Origin: Streptomyces coeruleorubidus
GTDB taxonomy: Bacteria > Actinomycetota > Actinomycetes > Streptomycetales > Streptomycetaceae
Reading direction: 5' to 3'
DNA: 64,000 nucleotides
NCBI RefSeq assembly: GCF_008705135.1
Contig: NZ_CP023694.1
Location: forward strand, 3,038,001-3,102,000
A program made the position numbers and the translations under genes. Every line of letters begins with the position of its first letter. The stretch's first letter is position 1. The notes below the pieces were generated by a model. It did not search any database, was not told where the DNA came from, and worked only from the letters and a program-made list of their open reading frames with translations. Below are positions 16,411-24,612 of the stretch, piece by piece.

Positions 16411-17810
16411 CTGACCGTCCCACCCCCGCCAGAACCGCCGTCGTCCTGGGGGGATCCCACTCCGGCATGCTCGCGGCCCGCGCCCTGGCCGACGTCGCCG
16501 ACCGGGTCGTCGTCGTGGAGCGCGACGCGCTGCCCGCCTCCCCCGGCCCCCGCAAGGGACTGCCGCAGGCCCGGCACGCCCACATGCTGTGGTCGGGCGG
16601 GGTGCTGGCCATGGAGGAACTGCTGCCGGGGATCACCGGGGTGCTCCGGGAGGCCGGGGCCAACCGGCGGCCGGTCACGACGGACATCGTGGCCCTGGGT
16701 TCGCGGGGCTGGTTCCGGCGCTGGGCCGAGTCCCACCACGTGATCCTCGCCGGCCGGGACCTGCTCGACGCCACGGTCCGCGCCCGGGTCCTCGCCGACC
16801 GGCGGATCGAGGTCGTCGAACGGGCGGAGGCGGTGGGACTCACCGGCACGGAGGCGGCCATCACGGGCGTGCGGATCCGGCCCCACGACGGCCCGGAGCG
16901 GACCGTCCACGCGGACCTGGTCGTCGACGCCTCGGGCCGCGGCTCCCAGGCCGCCCGGTGGCTGACCGCCCTCGGCCTGCCGCCGGCGGAGCGACGTGAG
17001 GTCGACGCGGGCCTGGCGTACGCCAGCCGCCTCTACCTCGCCCCCGCCGCGGCCCGCGACGGCTTCCCCGTCGTCAACGTGCAGCCCGACCGGCGCGAGG
17101 GCGGGCCCGGCCGGGCCGGGTTCCTGCTGCCCATCGAGGAGGGCCGGTGGATCGTCACCCTGTGCGGCACCCGGGGCGGCCGGCCGTCCCCGGAGAACGA
17201 CGACTTCGTCCGCTTCGCTCGCGAGGACCTGCGGCACCCGGTCATCGGCGAGCTGCTCGAAGGGGCCGAGCCGCTGTCCGACGTGGCCTTCACCCGCACC
17301 ACCGTCAACCGCCGGCACTTCTACGAGCGGATGCCGGTGTGGCCCGCGAACTTCGCCGTCCTCGGTGACGCCCTCGCCGCGTTCAACCCGGTCTACGGGC
17401 ACGGCCTGGCCGTCGCCGCGCAGAGCGCCCTGCTCCTGCGGGACACGGTACGGCGGCACGGCTGGGCGGCTCCCGGACTGTCCCGGCTGATCCAGAAGGC
17501 GGTGTCCCGCCCGGTCGGCGCGGCCTGGGACCTGGCGATCGGGCAGGACGTCTTCTACCCGGGCGCGACGGAGCAGGGCCCCACGCTCCGGGACCGGCTC
17601 GTGACGGCGTACGTCGACCGGCTGATGCACACGGCGACGGGCAACGGCCGCATCGCCCGCCGGGTGACGGACGTGACGTCGCTGGAGCGGGGGGCGGGGG
17701 TGCTGCTGACGCCCTCGGTGATGCTGGCGGCGGCGGTGGGCCCGCTGAAGCCGGCGCTGACGGTTCCGCCGCTGACGGCGGAGGAGCGGAAGGCCGCCGG
17801 GCTGGATTAG
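16407..17810 (+). CDS. FAD-dependent oxidoreductase/monooxygenase-like protein
   Basis: 467 residues from ATG 16407, overlapping the preceding stop as ATGA. The N terminus TAVVLGGSHSGMLAARALAD is a Rossmann FAD-binding motif, VVDASGRGSQAARWL is the middle motif and FAVLGDALAAFNPVYGHGL is the GD motif that binds the FAD ribityl chain, as in geranylgeranyl-reductase and hydroxylase-like flavoproteins. The substrate is unknown. Conserved linkage to the membrane protein and peptidase suggests a common pathway, possibly a small redox or conflict module. Confidence 0.8.
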   Translation: MTDRPTPARTAVVLGGSHSGMLAARALADVADRVVVVERDALPASPGPRKGLPQARHAHMLWSGGVLAMEELLPGITGVLREAGANRRPVTTDIVALGSRGWFRRWAESHHVILAGRDLLDATVRARVLADRRIEVVERAEAVGLTGTEAAITGVRIRPHDGPERTVHADLVVDASGRGSQAARWLTALGLPPAERREVDAGLAYASRLYLAPAAARDGFPVVNVQPDRREGGPGRAGFLLPIEEGRWIVTLCGTRGGRPSPENDDFVRFAREDLRHPVIGELLEGAEPLSDVAFTRTTVNRRHFYERMPVWPANFAVLGDALAAFNPVYGHGLAVAAQSALLLRDTVRRHGWAAPGLSRLIQKAVSRPVGAAWDLAIGQDVFYPGATEQGPTLRDRLVTAYVDRLMHTATGNGRIARRVTDVTSLERGAGVLLTPSVMLAAAVGPLKPALTVPPLTAEERKAAGLD

Positions 17811-17854
17811 CTGGAGCGGCACGACTGCGAGCGGCACGACTGCCCGCAGCTCGG

Positions 17855-18730
17855 TCAGCCTGCGAACGCGGGCTGCGCCAGTCCCTTCCCCGCCCCCGGC
17901 ACCACGAACACCGACCCCGCCAACGCGGGCGGCTCCGTCAGCCCCGTCCGAGCCGTCGTGATGTACAGATCACTCAGCCCGGCCCCACCGAACGCACACG
18001 CCGTCACCAACGGCACAGGCAACTCGATCACCCGATCCAGCCGCCCCTCCGGCGTGTACCTGCGCACCGCCGCCCCCTGCCACAGCGCCACCCACACACA
18101 TCCGTCGGCATCCACCGTCAGCCCGTCGGGAAGCCCCGCGCCGTCCTCGATCACGGCGAGGGTCCGCCGCCCGGACAGCCGCCCGTCGGCGTGGTCGAAC
18201 ACCTCGACCCGCCGGGTCGGGGTGTCGATGTAGTACATGAGCCGGCCGTCGGGACTCCACCCCGTGCCGTTGCTGACGGCCACGTCGTCGAGCACGACAT
18301 CGACCGAGCCGTCACCGGTGACGCGGGACAGCGTCCCACCCCCGGGCGCCTCGTCGTACCGCATCGTGCCGGCCCACAACGAGCCGTCCGGCGCGACGGC
18401 GGCGTCGTTGGCGCGGCGGCCGGGGACGGGCTCGCGGTGCAGCCAGCGGAAGCCGCCGTGGGCGTCGCCGTGGGAGTCGCCGTCGGGGTCGAGGAGACCG
18501 ATGCCGTCGCGCAGGTTGAGCACCAGCCCGCCCCCGGCCCGCGGCTTGACCGCACCCACGTGCTGTTCCGTCCGGCGGACCGTGCGGCGCCCGGTGACCG
18601 GGTCGTACGTGTGCACCCGGCAGCCGAGGATGTCGATCCAGAGGAGCCGGCCGGCCGCCGCGTCCCAGGTCGGCCCCTCGCCGAGCTCGGCCTCGGCCCG
18701 TACCGCGACCTCGTACGGCGTCGTCGTCAT
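17855..18730 (-). CDS. SMP-30/gluconolactonase family protein
   Basis: 291 residues. Family motifs: AELGEGPTWDAAAGRLLWID at the start (Glu16 is the expected metal ligand), VLDDVAVSNGTGWSPDG with the metal-binding Asn, and LPDGLTVDADGCVWVALW with the catalytic Asp and WVA strand. This six-bladed propeller hydrolyses sugar lactones using a divalent metal. It is cytoplasmic, with no signal peptide. It is the second gene of a pair with the IclR regulator (ATGA overlap), suggesting induction by a sugar acid or lactone. The precise lactone is not deducible. Confidence 0.88.
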   Translation of the reverse strand: MTTTPYEVAVRAEAELGEGPTWDAAAGRLLWIDILGCRVHTYDPVTGRRTVRRTEQHVGAVKPRAGGGLVLNLRDGIGLLDPDGDSHGDAHGGFRWLHREPVPGRRANDAAVAPDGSLWAGTMRYDEAPGGGTLSRVTGDGSVDVVLDDVAVSNGTGWSPDGRLMYYIDTPTRRVEVFDHADGRLSGRRTLAVIEDGAGLPDGLTVDADGCVWVALWQGAAVRRYTPEGRLDRVIELPVPLVTACAFGGAGLSDLYITTARTGLTEPPALAGSVFVVPGAGKGLAQPAFAG

Positions 18731-19500
18731 GCCAGGCTCCGGTGACCGAGGTGCTCGGACAGCTCGGCGGCGCCCTTCGCGGCGAGCTGCTCCAGCTCGG
18801 CGCGGCGGTCCTCGCTCCAGCGGATCATGGGCACGGAGATCGACAGGGCGGCGACGACCTGGCCGGCGCGGTCGCGGACCGGTGCGGCCACGCAGCTCAC
18901 GTCCGGGTTGGACTCGCGGTTCTCCACCGCGATGCCCCGCTCACGGATCTCGGCCAGGGTCTCGCGCAGAGCGGCCGGGTCGGTGATGCTGTTGGGGGTC
19001 ATCGCGACCAGCTCGGCGCCGTCGGGGAACCGCGCGGCGAGCTCGTGCTCGGGAAGGGAGGCCAGCAGCATCTTGCCGACGGAGGTGCAGTGGGCGGGCA
19101 GCCTGCGGCCGGCCGCCGACACCATCCGCACGGCGTGCGTGGAGTCGACCTTGGCGATGTAGATGACGTCCGTGTCCTCCAGGATCGCCACGTGCACCGT
19201 CTCGTCGCAGGTCTCGGCGACGGACCGGGCGACCTGCTGCCCCTCGGCGGCGAGGTCGAGCTGCTCGGCGTAGCGGGCGCCGAGCTGGTACGGGCGCACA
19301 CCGAGCCGGTAGCGTCCGGGCTGGCCGGGCACGGGGACGATGTACTTCCGGGCGGCGAGCGTGGTCACCAGCTCGTGCACGGTCGTGCGCGGAAGCTGGA
19401 GCTTGCGCACGATGTCGGGGGCGGAGAGCGTCCCGTCCCCGTCGAGAAAGAGCTCCAGAATGTCGAGAGCCCGGGTCACGGCTGGTACGAGGCGTCCCAC
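18727..19500 (-). CDS. IclR family transcriptional regulator
   Basis: 257 residues from GTG 19498-19500 with GGGAGGGGG upstream. N-terminal winged helix: VTRALDILELFLDGDGTLSA, then IVRKLQLPRTTVHELVTTLA. The C-terminal IclR effector domain includes ETVHVAILEDTDVIYIAKVD, RRLPAHCTSVGKMLLAS and a closing VRDRAGQVVAALSISVP. It likely represses or activates its own operon with the downstream lactonase gene and binds a small sugar-derived acid. Upstream lie striking direct and inverted repeats (19530-19591) suited to an IclR tetramer. Confidence 0.92.
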   Translation of the reverse strand: MGRLVPAVTRALDILELFLDGDGTLSAPDIVRKLQLPRTTVHELVTTLAARKYIVPVPGQPGRYRLGVRPYQLGARYAEQLDLAAEGQQVARSVAETCDETVHVAILEDTDVIYIAKVDSTHAVRMVSAAGRRLPAHCTSVGKMLLASLPEHELAARFPDGAELVAMTPNSITDPAALRETLAEIRERGIAVENRESNPDVSCVAAPVRDRAGQVVAALSISVPMIRWSEDRRAELEQLAAKGAAELSEHLGHRSLA

Positions 19501-19529
19501 GACCGGCCCCCTCCCTATATGTCTCAGGC

Positions 19530-19591
19530 GCCTGTGTTCGCGATATCAACGTTCGAGATATCAACAGGCGATCGGCATGACGAACACAGGC
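19530..19591. promoter_or_regulatory. Nested repeats, probable IclR operator
   Basis: Two adjacent 15-bp direct repeats, GTTCGCGATATCAAC (19536-19550) and GTTCGAGATATCAAC (19551-19565), differ at one base. They are enclosed by a perfect 11-bp inverted repeat, GCCTGTGTTCG (19530-19540) and CGAACACAGGC (19581-19591). The array is 30-90 bp upstream of the IclR start codon. Confidence 0.65.
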
Positions 19592-19690
19592 TAGCCATAG
19601 AGGTTTGCCCGGGCAATGGGCAGAGGACCGGCGAGCGGAAACCCACGAGCACGCCACAGACACGTTCAGTGCACATTAAAGTGCCCTGTG

Positions 19691-19713
19691 TGCGACACGT
19701 CACAGGTGTCGCA
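19691..19713. promoter_or_regulatory. Inverted repeat in the TerD gene leader
   Basis: TGCGACAC (19691-19698) and GTGTCGCA (19706-19713) form a perfect 8-bp inverted repeat with a 7-nt loop, directly before the GGGTGGGGGGA ribosome-binding region of the TerD gene. It could be an operator or an mRNA hairpin controlling access to the start. Confidence 0.45.
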
Positions 19714-19730
19714 AGGGTGGGGGGATCTCT

Positions 19731-20090
19731 GTGCGCGATATGACCATGGGCTCGAACGTGTCTCTGACGGCCCTGAGCGAGAACATCGAATCCGCGATCG
19801 TCAGTCTGGGCTGGTCCAGCCCGACCGGTGAGGGCGACGCCGACGTGTCCGTCCTGCTGCTGAACGCGGACGGCAAGGTACGCAGCGACGCCGACTTCTA
19901 CTTCTACAACAACCCGGTGGCCGCCGACGGCAGCGTGCAGCTCCTCGGCAAGGAGCCGACGGGCGACGGCAGCGAGGACCGGATCAGTTTCGACCTGACC
20001 GCGGTCCCGGCCGATGTGGAGCGGATCGTCGTGGCCGCGAGCCGGTATGAGGGGGCGCGCTTCGGCGAGCTGGACGATCTGAAGAGGTGA
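19731..20090 (+). pseudogene. TerD-domain protein, first fragment (frameshifted)
   Basis: Starts at GTG 19731 (ATG 19740 and 19746 are alternatives) after a G-rich ribosome-binding region. Residues cover the front two-thirds of a TerD calcium-binding fold: GSNVSLTALSENIESAIVSL, then GWSSPTGEGDADVSVLLLNADGK, the DADFYFYNNP motif, and VERIVVAASRYEG. The frame ends at TGA 20088-20090 after FGELDDLKR, in the middle of the domain. The missing part (ADAGGESLLRFVIDDAG, IIFGELYRRGEEWKFRAVGQ) continues at once in the next frame. A single lost base at 20080-20086 would explain it. The TGA overlaps a GTG as GTGA with GAAGAGG before it, so re-initiation giving two polypeptides is a second possibility. 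Confidence 0.75.
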
Positions 20091-21754
20091 CGCTGGCGGA
20101 CGCCGGCGGCGAGAGTCTTCTCCGGTTCGTCATCGACGACGCCGGCCCGGTGAGCGCGATCATCTTCGGCGAGCTGTACCGGCGCGGTGAGGAGTGGAAG
20201 TTCCGGGCCGTCGGGCAGGGGTACGAGAGCGGGCTGGCGGGGCTGGCGACGGACTTCGGGGTCGACATCGAGGACGACGAAGCCGACTCCGCGGCGGCCG
20301 TCGCGGAGGAATCATCCGCCGTCGTCCCTCCCGACGCCGAGCCGCGGACGACACTGGAGGCCGTGCCGGCACCGCGCCCGCCGGCCGACGAGGAAGCTGC
20401 CCCGAAGAAGCGGACGACCCGGCCCCGGACCGCGAAGAAGAAGGTCACGCCGCCCAGGGCGCCCGTGAAGAGCCTGGCGGAGAACGAGTCCTGGAAGCAG
20501 GCCCGGCTCTTCCCGGTGTCGGCGCTCAAGAGCGACCGGGACCGGGAGATGCGCTCCACCTCGGTGCTGTTGTCGGTGATGGCCCAGGTACCTCGGTTCG
20601 GCAGGCGGATCACCGCTCCCTTCGGTGCGCCGTCCGGCCGTATGGAGACCTTCACCGAGGTGTCCCTGCCGCACGGCGACACACCTCGGCGCCCCGACGG
20701 AGTGATCCGCGTGGAGCGCGCCGGGAAGCTGTGGACGGCGCTCGTGGAGACCAAGACCAACGGCAATTCCCTGAAGTCCGATCAGGTGCAGGCCTACATG
20801 GACATCGCGGCCCGCCGCGGCTACGAGGCCGTGATCACGCTGTCGAACGACGTCGCGCTGGAGGGCAGCCCCCTCGTCGACGTCAAGATCGACCGGCGGC
20901 GCAAGCACCAGGTGGCTCTCTGGCACCTGTCGTGGGCCGAAGTGGCCCATCAGGCCCAGATGTTGATCCGCCACGAGGGTGTCGGGAACGCGGCCCGCAC
21001 CTGGCTGCTCCAGGATCTCCTGCACTACCTCCAGCACGAGAACTCCGGTTGCCACGGGTTCCAGAACATGGGCTCGGCCTGGGTACCGGTCCGCAACGGC
21101 ATCAGTGACGAGACGCTCTGCCAGGGCGACCCCCGCGCCCTGGAGGTCGTCGAGAGCTGGGAGCGGCTCATCCGCCAGGTGTGCCTGCGGCTCGGCGGTG
21201 AGCTCGGGCAGAAGGTACTGCCCGCCCAGCGCACCCGGCGCGGGATCGATCCCGGGGCCCGCCGCGCCCGCCTGGCCGACCAGTTGTGCGCGGAGGGCAG
21301 GCTCCAGGCGGAGCTGCGCGTCGAGGGCGCGCCCGGCCTGCTCACCGTCTGCGCGGATCTGCGGACCGCCAAGCTGCGTACGTCCGTGGAGATCCCGGCA
21401 CCCGAGCAGGGCTACCCCCTGACCTGGGCCAAGCGTCTGGTCCGGCGCCTCGCCGAGGCACCGGCGGATCTGCACGTCGAGACGCTCGTGGAAGGCGGGA
21501 CAGGCGGCCCCCGGGGCACGCTGGAGCGGCTGCGGCCCGAACCGGCGGACCTGCTTCCGAAGGACCGCGCCACCCGCATCACCGGTTTCCGCCTGTCCCT
21601 CTTCAAGGGCATGGGCAGCGGGCGCGGCAACGCCGAGTCCGGCTTCATCCGCAGCGTCGACGACGCCGTCCAACGGTTCCACACCTCGGTGGTGGCCCAT
21701 CTGGACGCTCCGGCATCCGGGCGGGCCACGGCGAAGGAGCGGGCCGCGGTGTGA
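20087..21754 (+). CDS. TerD C-terminal part fused to a PD-(D/E)XK nuclease-like domain
   Basis: 555 residues as an independent frame from GTG 20087. Residues ~1-60 finish the TerD fold of the upstream fragment (FGELYRRGEEWKFRAVGQGY). Then comes an acidic linker (DIEDDEADSAAAVAEE) and a lysine/arginine-rich segment KKRTTRPRTAKKK that could bind nucleic acid. From ~185 the sequence RRPDGVIRV, then ALVETKTNGNSLKSDQVQAY, has the D...ExK...Q pattern of PD-(D/E)XK nucleases (here PD, ETK, then Gln). The last ~250 residues are an unrecognised domain. TerD stress proteins linked to nucleases have been proposed to act in phage or metal stress responses; here the nuclease call is an inference from a short motif. 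Confidence 0.6.
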   Translation: MTLADAGGESLLRFVIDDAGPVSAIIFGELYRRGEEWKFRAVGQGYESGLAGLATDFGVDIEDDEADSAAAVAEESSAVVPPDAEPRTTLEAVPAPRPPADEEAAPKKRTTRPRTAKKKVTPPRAPVKSLAENESWKQARLFPVSALKSDRDREMRSTSVLLSVMAQVPRFGRRITAPFGAPSGRMETFTEVSLPHGDTPRRPDGVIRVERAGKLWTALVETKTNGNSLKSDQVQAYMDIAARRGYEAVITLSNDVALEGSPLVDVKIDRRRKHQVALWHLSWAEVAHQAQMLIRHEGVGNAARTWLLQDLLHYLQHENSGCHGFQNMGSAWVPVRNGISDETLCQGDPRALEVVESWERLIRQVCLRLGGELGQKVLPAQRTRRGIDPGARRARLADQLCAEGRLQAELRVEGAPGLLTVCADLRTAKLRTSVEIPAPEQGYPLTWAKRLVRRLAEAPADLHVETLVEGGTGGPRGTLERLRPEPADLLPKDRATRITGFRLSLFKGMGSGRGNAESGFIRSVDDAVQRFHTSVVAHLDAPASGRATAKERAAV

Positions 21755-21795
21755 CACCAGGGCGGCGGTGATCATCGCCGGGTGTGCAGCCCGGC

Positions 21796-23046
21796 TCACC
21801 GCCGCGGACGCACCGCCCCCAGCTCCCCCCGCAACCGCTGCGCCCGCAGCACCAGCTCCAGTTCGAAGCGCCGGTCGGGGTCGTCGATCTCGTCGCCCCA
21901 CAGTTCGCGGATCTGGCGGAGCCGGTAGCGGACGGTCTGGGGGTGGACGCCGAGGCGGGTCGCGACCTCCGGTGCTCCGCCCCGGGTTTCCAGCCAGGCC
22001 AGGAGGGTTTCCGCGAGGCGGCGGCCGTGCGTGGGGCCGCAGTGGGTGAGGGGGGCCAGGCATCTGAGGGCCAGGTCGTCGATCAGTTCCTCGGGCTGGA
22101 GGAGGACCAGCGCCTCGGTGTGCTCGGTGCAGTAGAGGACCTCGCCCGAGGGGAGCAGGTCCCGTTCCATGAGGCGTACGGCTGCCTCGGCCCAGCGCAG
22201 CGACTTCGCCGCGTCGGCGAGCGGGACGGGCGGGCCGATCGCGCCGGACCAGCCGGCCAGGGCCCGGTGCAGGAGTTCGGGGCGTCCTGCCGCGTCCGGC
22301 TCGGGCACGACCATGCGGGGCTGCTCGTACTCCATGTCGAGCAGCACCCCCTGGCCGACCGCGGGGGCCATGGCCTCCCGGGCGGGTCGCAGCAGCACGC
22401 CGACCGCGACCTTCTCCGGCAGGGGCCAGCCGATCCGGGCGGCGCGTTCGGTGAAGGCCTCGGTGGGGTCGCCGCGGTGGTGCTCGGCCAGCAGGAGTTC
22501 CATCAGGCGGCGTTGCAGGCGCAGGCGTTCGCCGGCCTGGCGGGCCGCGGCCTCGGCGTAGCCGCGTACGGACTGGTCGACCAGGCCGTCCAGGTACTCG
22601 TAACCCGCGTCGACGAGTTCGTACATCGCCGGGGGCGGGATCTCCACGCGCTGGCCGATGTCGGCGAAGCGGCGCCAGGCCAGGCGTACGCCCATGCGGT
22701 AGATGGCCTGGAGCGAGTCGAGCGAGCGGCCGTTGAGGCCCTCGCCGCGGCCGAAGTCCTGGAAGACGCCGGGCGGGACGGTGGGCCGGCCCTCCGAGTG
22801 CTCCAGGTGCTGCACGAAGACCTCGATGGCGCGGCGGATGCCGACCAGGGCCATGGGCTCGCCGGAGTCGTCGAGGACGACGGGCAGGTGCGGGTACTCG
22901 CGCTGGATCTCGCAGAGGATCTCCTCGGCGAGCGCGGGCGCCTCGGCCATGGCGATCGCCGCGAACCTGCGCACCTGGAAGCGCGGTACGTCGTGCCAGG
23001 CGGAGCGCGTGGTGACGGTTCCGGTGCGGGCGGCCGTCACCGTCAA
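21796..23046 (-). CDS. PucR/CdaR-type transcriptional regulator
   Basis: 416 residues. The C-terminal end holds the PucR helix-turn-helix: AETLLAWLETRGGAPEVATR, then LGVHPQTVRYRLRQIRELWG, diagnostic of the family. The middle is a GGDEF-like/PucR sensory region (KVAVGVLLRPAREAM, MVVPEPD, AIGPPVPLADAAKSLRWAEA), and the N terminus is an all-helical RsbRD-like segment (YELVDAGYEYLDGLVDQSVR). It starts at GTG/ATG 23044-23046 and its start overlaps the end of the small DUF2613 gene by 4 bp, so the two are one transcription unit. The regulated pathway is unknown. Confidence 0.82.
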   Translation of the reverse strand: MTVTAARTGTVTTRSAWHDVPRFQVRRFAAIAMAEAPALAEEILCEIQREYPHLPVVLDDSGEPMALVGIRRAIEVFVQHLEHSEGRPTVPPGVFQDFGRGEGLNGRSLDSLQAIYRMGVRLAWRRFADIGQRVEIPPPAMYELVDAGYEYLDGLVDQSVRGYAEAAARQAGERLRLQRRLMELLLAEHHRGDPTEAFTERAARIGWPLPEKVAVGVLLRPAREAMAPAVGQGVLLDMEYEQPRMVVPEPDAAGRPELLHRALAGWSGAIGPPVPLADAAKSLRWAEAAVRLMERDLLPSGEVLYCTEHTEALVLLQPEELIDDLALRCLAPLTHCGPTHGRRLAETLLAWLETRGGAPEVATRLGVHPQTVRYRLRQIRELWGDEIDDPDRRFELELVLRAQRLRGELGAVRPRR

Positions 23047-23195
23047 CTCCCCTGCCCGGTCTGCTCGTAGGTGATCAGGGGGGTGTTGGGCTGGTCGGGT
23101 GTGGCTTCGAGCAGCGCGACGACGCCCAGCGCGGCGCCCACGGCCAGGGCGGCGGCGAGCGCGACGGTCAGCGTGGCAGCGAGCAGTCTCGACAT
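23043..23195 (-). CDS. Small DUF2613-like single-pass membrane protein
   Basis: 50 residues from ATG 23193-23195. One hydrophobic helix (LLAATLTVALAAALAVGAAL GVVALL, read as two joined pieces) is followed by a short outward tail TPDQPNTPLITYEQTG. Proteins of this size and shape (DUF2613) sit beside the AftD gene in mycobacteria (Rv0236A), and here too it neighbours the DUF3068 and AftD genes. It lies just upstream of the PucR-type gene and overlaps it by 4 bp. Function unknown; it may assist the arabinofuranosyltransferase. Confidence 0.7.
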   Translation of the reverse strand: MSRLLAATLTVALAAALAVGAALGVVALLEATPDQPNTPLITYEQTGQGS

Positions 23196-23297
23196 CGCAG
23201 GGTCAGCCTCTCTGTCCGGATTCGTCCGGAGATCGTCCGGAGGTTGCCCCACCCCGGCACCCCGTCCCTGCTTGTCGGGCCCCAGTCTCGACAAGCA

Positions 23298-23326
23298 TTG
23301 ACACCCCGTCAAGAGCCGCCTACGGT
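23298..23326 (+). promoter_or_regulatory. Strong vegetative-type promoter for the DUF3068 gene
   Basis: TTGACA (23298-23303), 17-bp spacer, TACGGT (23321-23326): a perfect -35 and a good Streptomyces -10. Transcription would start near 23333, about 78 nt before the ATG at 23411. Confidence 0.7.
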
Positions 23327-23410
23327 TCCCGGCCCAGCCGCACGCGCGCATTCCGCCGCCGTGCCGGCCCTCTCGTACGTCGAGCCGTCCCAAGCCACTG
23401 GAGTGCCCGG

Positions 23411-24406
23411 ATGCGCCGTACAACCTCTCCCTTTTCCCTGATCCTGCTGGGTCTCGGCACGTTCCTGCTGGTGCTGGCGCCACTGCTCGCCTGGTACGTG
23501 CAGCCGCGTGCAGCGGTGAACCCGATCGACATCGACACGACCGCCGTCTACACCGGCCGGGGCAGCGTCTTCGACACTGACCGGATCGAGACGGTGCCCG
23601 ACCGGAAGATCACGGTGACCCAGCGGGTGCGGGGCAACGTCGAGGACAGCGAACGCAGCGGCAAGGCCGTCTGGGACGTGACGACCACGGTCGACACCGA
23701 CAAGTCGCTGCCGGCCGCCGACCCGCACGACGCCCTCGACTTCACACCGCACCGCTGGGTGATGGACCGGAAGACCACCCGGCCCGTGCACTGCTGCGGC
23801 GAGAAGCCGTACATCGAGGGTGAGGCTTATCTGAAGTTCCCCTTCGACGTGCAGAAACGCTCGTACCAGTGGTGGGACAACACCCTCGGCGACACGGTCG
23901 TGCTGCGCTACCAGGGCACCGAGAAGGTCCAGGGCTACACGGGCTACAAGTTCACCGGCTCCGTGCCGCCGACGAGGACCGGCACGCGGATGGTGCCCGG
24001 CAGCCTCGTCGACCAGCCCGAGCGGCCGCAGGTGCTGGCCGAGGAGTGGTACTCCAACCACGGCTTCGAGCTGGTCGTCGACCAGGCCACCGGCCGGGTG
24101 ATCTACGCGCAGACCGGACCCAAGCGGACCCTGCGGGCGCCGGGCGGGAAGAAGGACGCGGCGGTGCTGCTGGACAGCCGGAAGGTCTCGTTCACGACCG
24201 CGACGCAGAAGGAGGCCGTGCGGCAGGCGAAGCGGGACAGCGGTCAACTGCGCCTGGTGGGCACGACGTTGCCGATCGGAGCCGGTGTGGCGGGTGTGCT
24301 GCTCGCGGTGGCGGGTGGCGTTCTGGTGGCGCGTGGGCGGAAGGAGCCGGAGCAGCCCACTCCGTCCGATACGTCCAGTACGCCCCAGCCCACCCTCACG
24401 ATGTGA
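23411..24406 (+). CDS. DUF3068 (PorA-family-like) membrane protein
   Basis: 331 residues from ATG 23411. An N-terminal helix (FSLILLGLGTFLLVLAPLLA) and a C-terminal helix (TTLPIGAGVAGVLLAVAGGV) flank a large extracytoplasmic domain. That domain has the DUF3068 pattern: WYVQPRAAVNPIDIDTTAVY, HRWVMDRKTTRPVHCCGE with a Cys pair, YLKFPFDVQKRSYQWWDNTL, and EEWYSNHGFELVVDQATGRV. Mycobacterial Rv0227c, near AftD, belongs to this family. Here it opens the glycan cluster that continues with a glycosyltransferase and the AftD-like enzyme. It is expected in the cell envelope, perhaps handling lipids or glycans. Confidence 0.85.
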   Translation: MRRTTSPFSLILLGLGTFLLVLAPLLAWYVQPRAAVNPIDIDTTAVYTGRGSVFDTDRIETVPDRKITVTQRVRGNVEDSERSGKAVWDVTTTVDTDKSLPAADPHDALDFTPHRWVMDRKTTRPVHCCGEKPYIEGEAYLKFPFDVQKRSYQWWDNTLGDTVVLRYQGTEKVQGYTGYKFTGSVPPTRTGTRMVPGSLVDQPERPQVLAEEWYSNHGFELVVDQATGRVIYAQTGPKRTLRAPGGKKDAAVLLDSRKVSFTTATQKEAVRQAKRDSGQLRLVGTTLPIGAGVAGVLLAVAGGVLVARGRKEPEQPTPSDTSSTPQPTLTM

Positions 24407-24612
24407 TGTGACGTCAGCTCTAACAAAGCCCGAAATTGTCACGTCGGTGAGTAGCCGTGGAGAACGTCCGGGCGAAAACTGTCCAACCCCACCCCAGCAC
24501 AAGCCGTCCACACTCCCCTCCCAGGAAGGGCTCAGGCCCCCCACAGCAAGACCCCCAGAGCCAGACCTGCCCCCACGCTGAGTTCCGCACCCCGAGACGA
24601 GTTGGAGCACAC

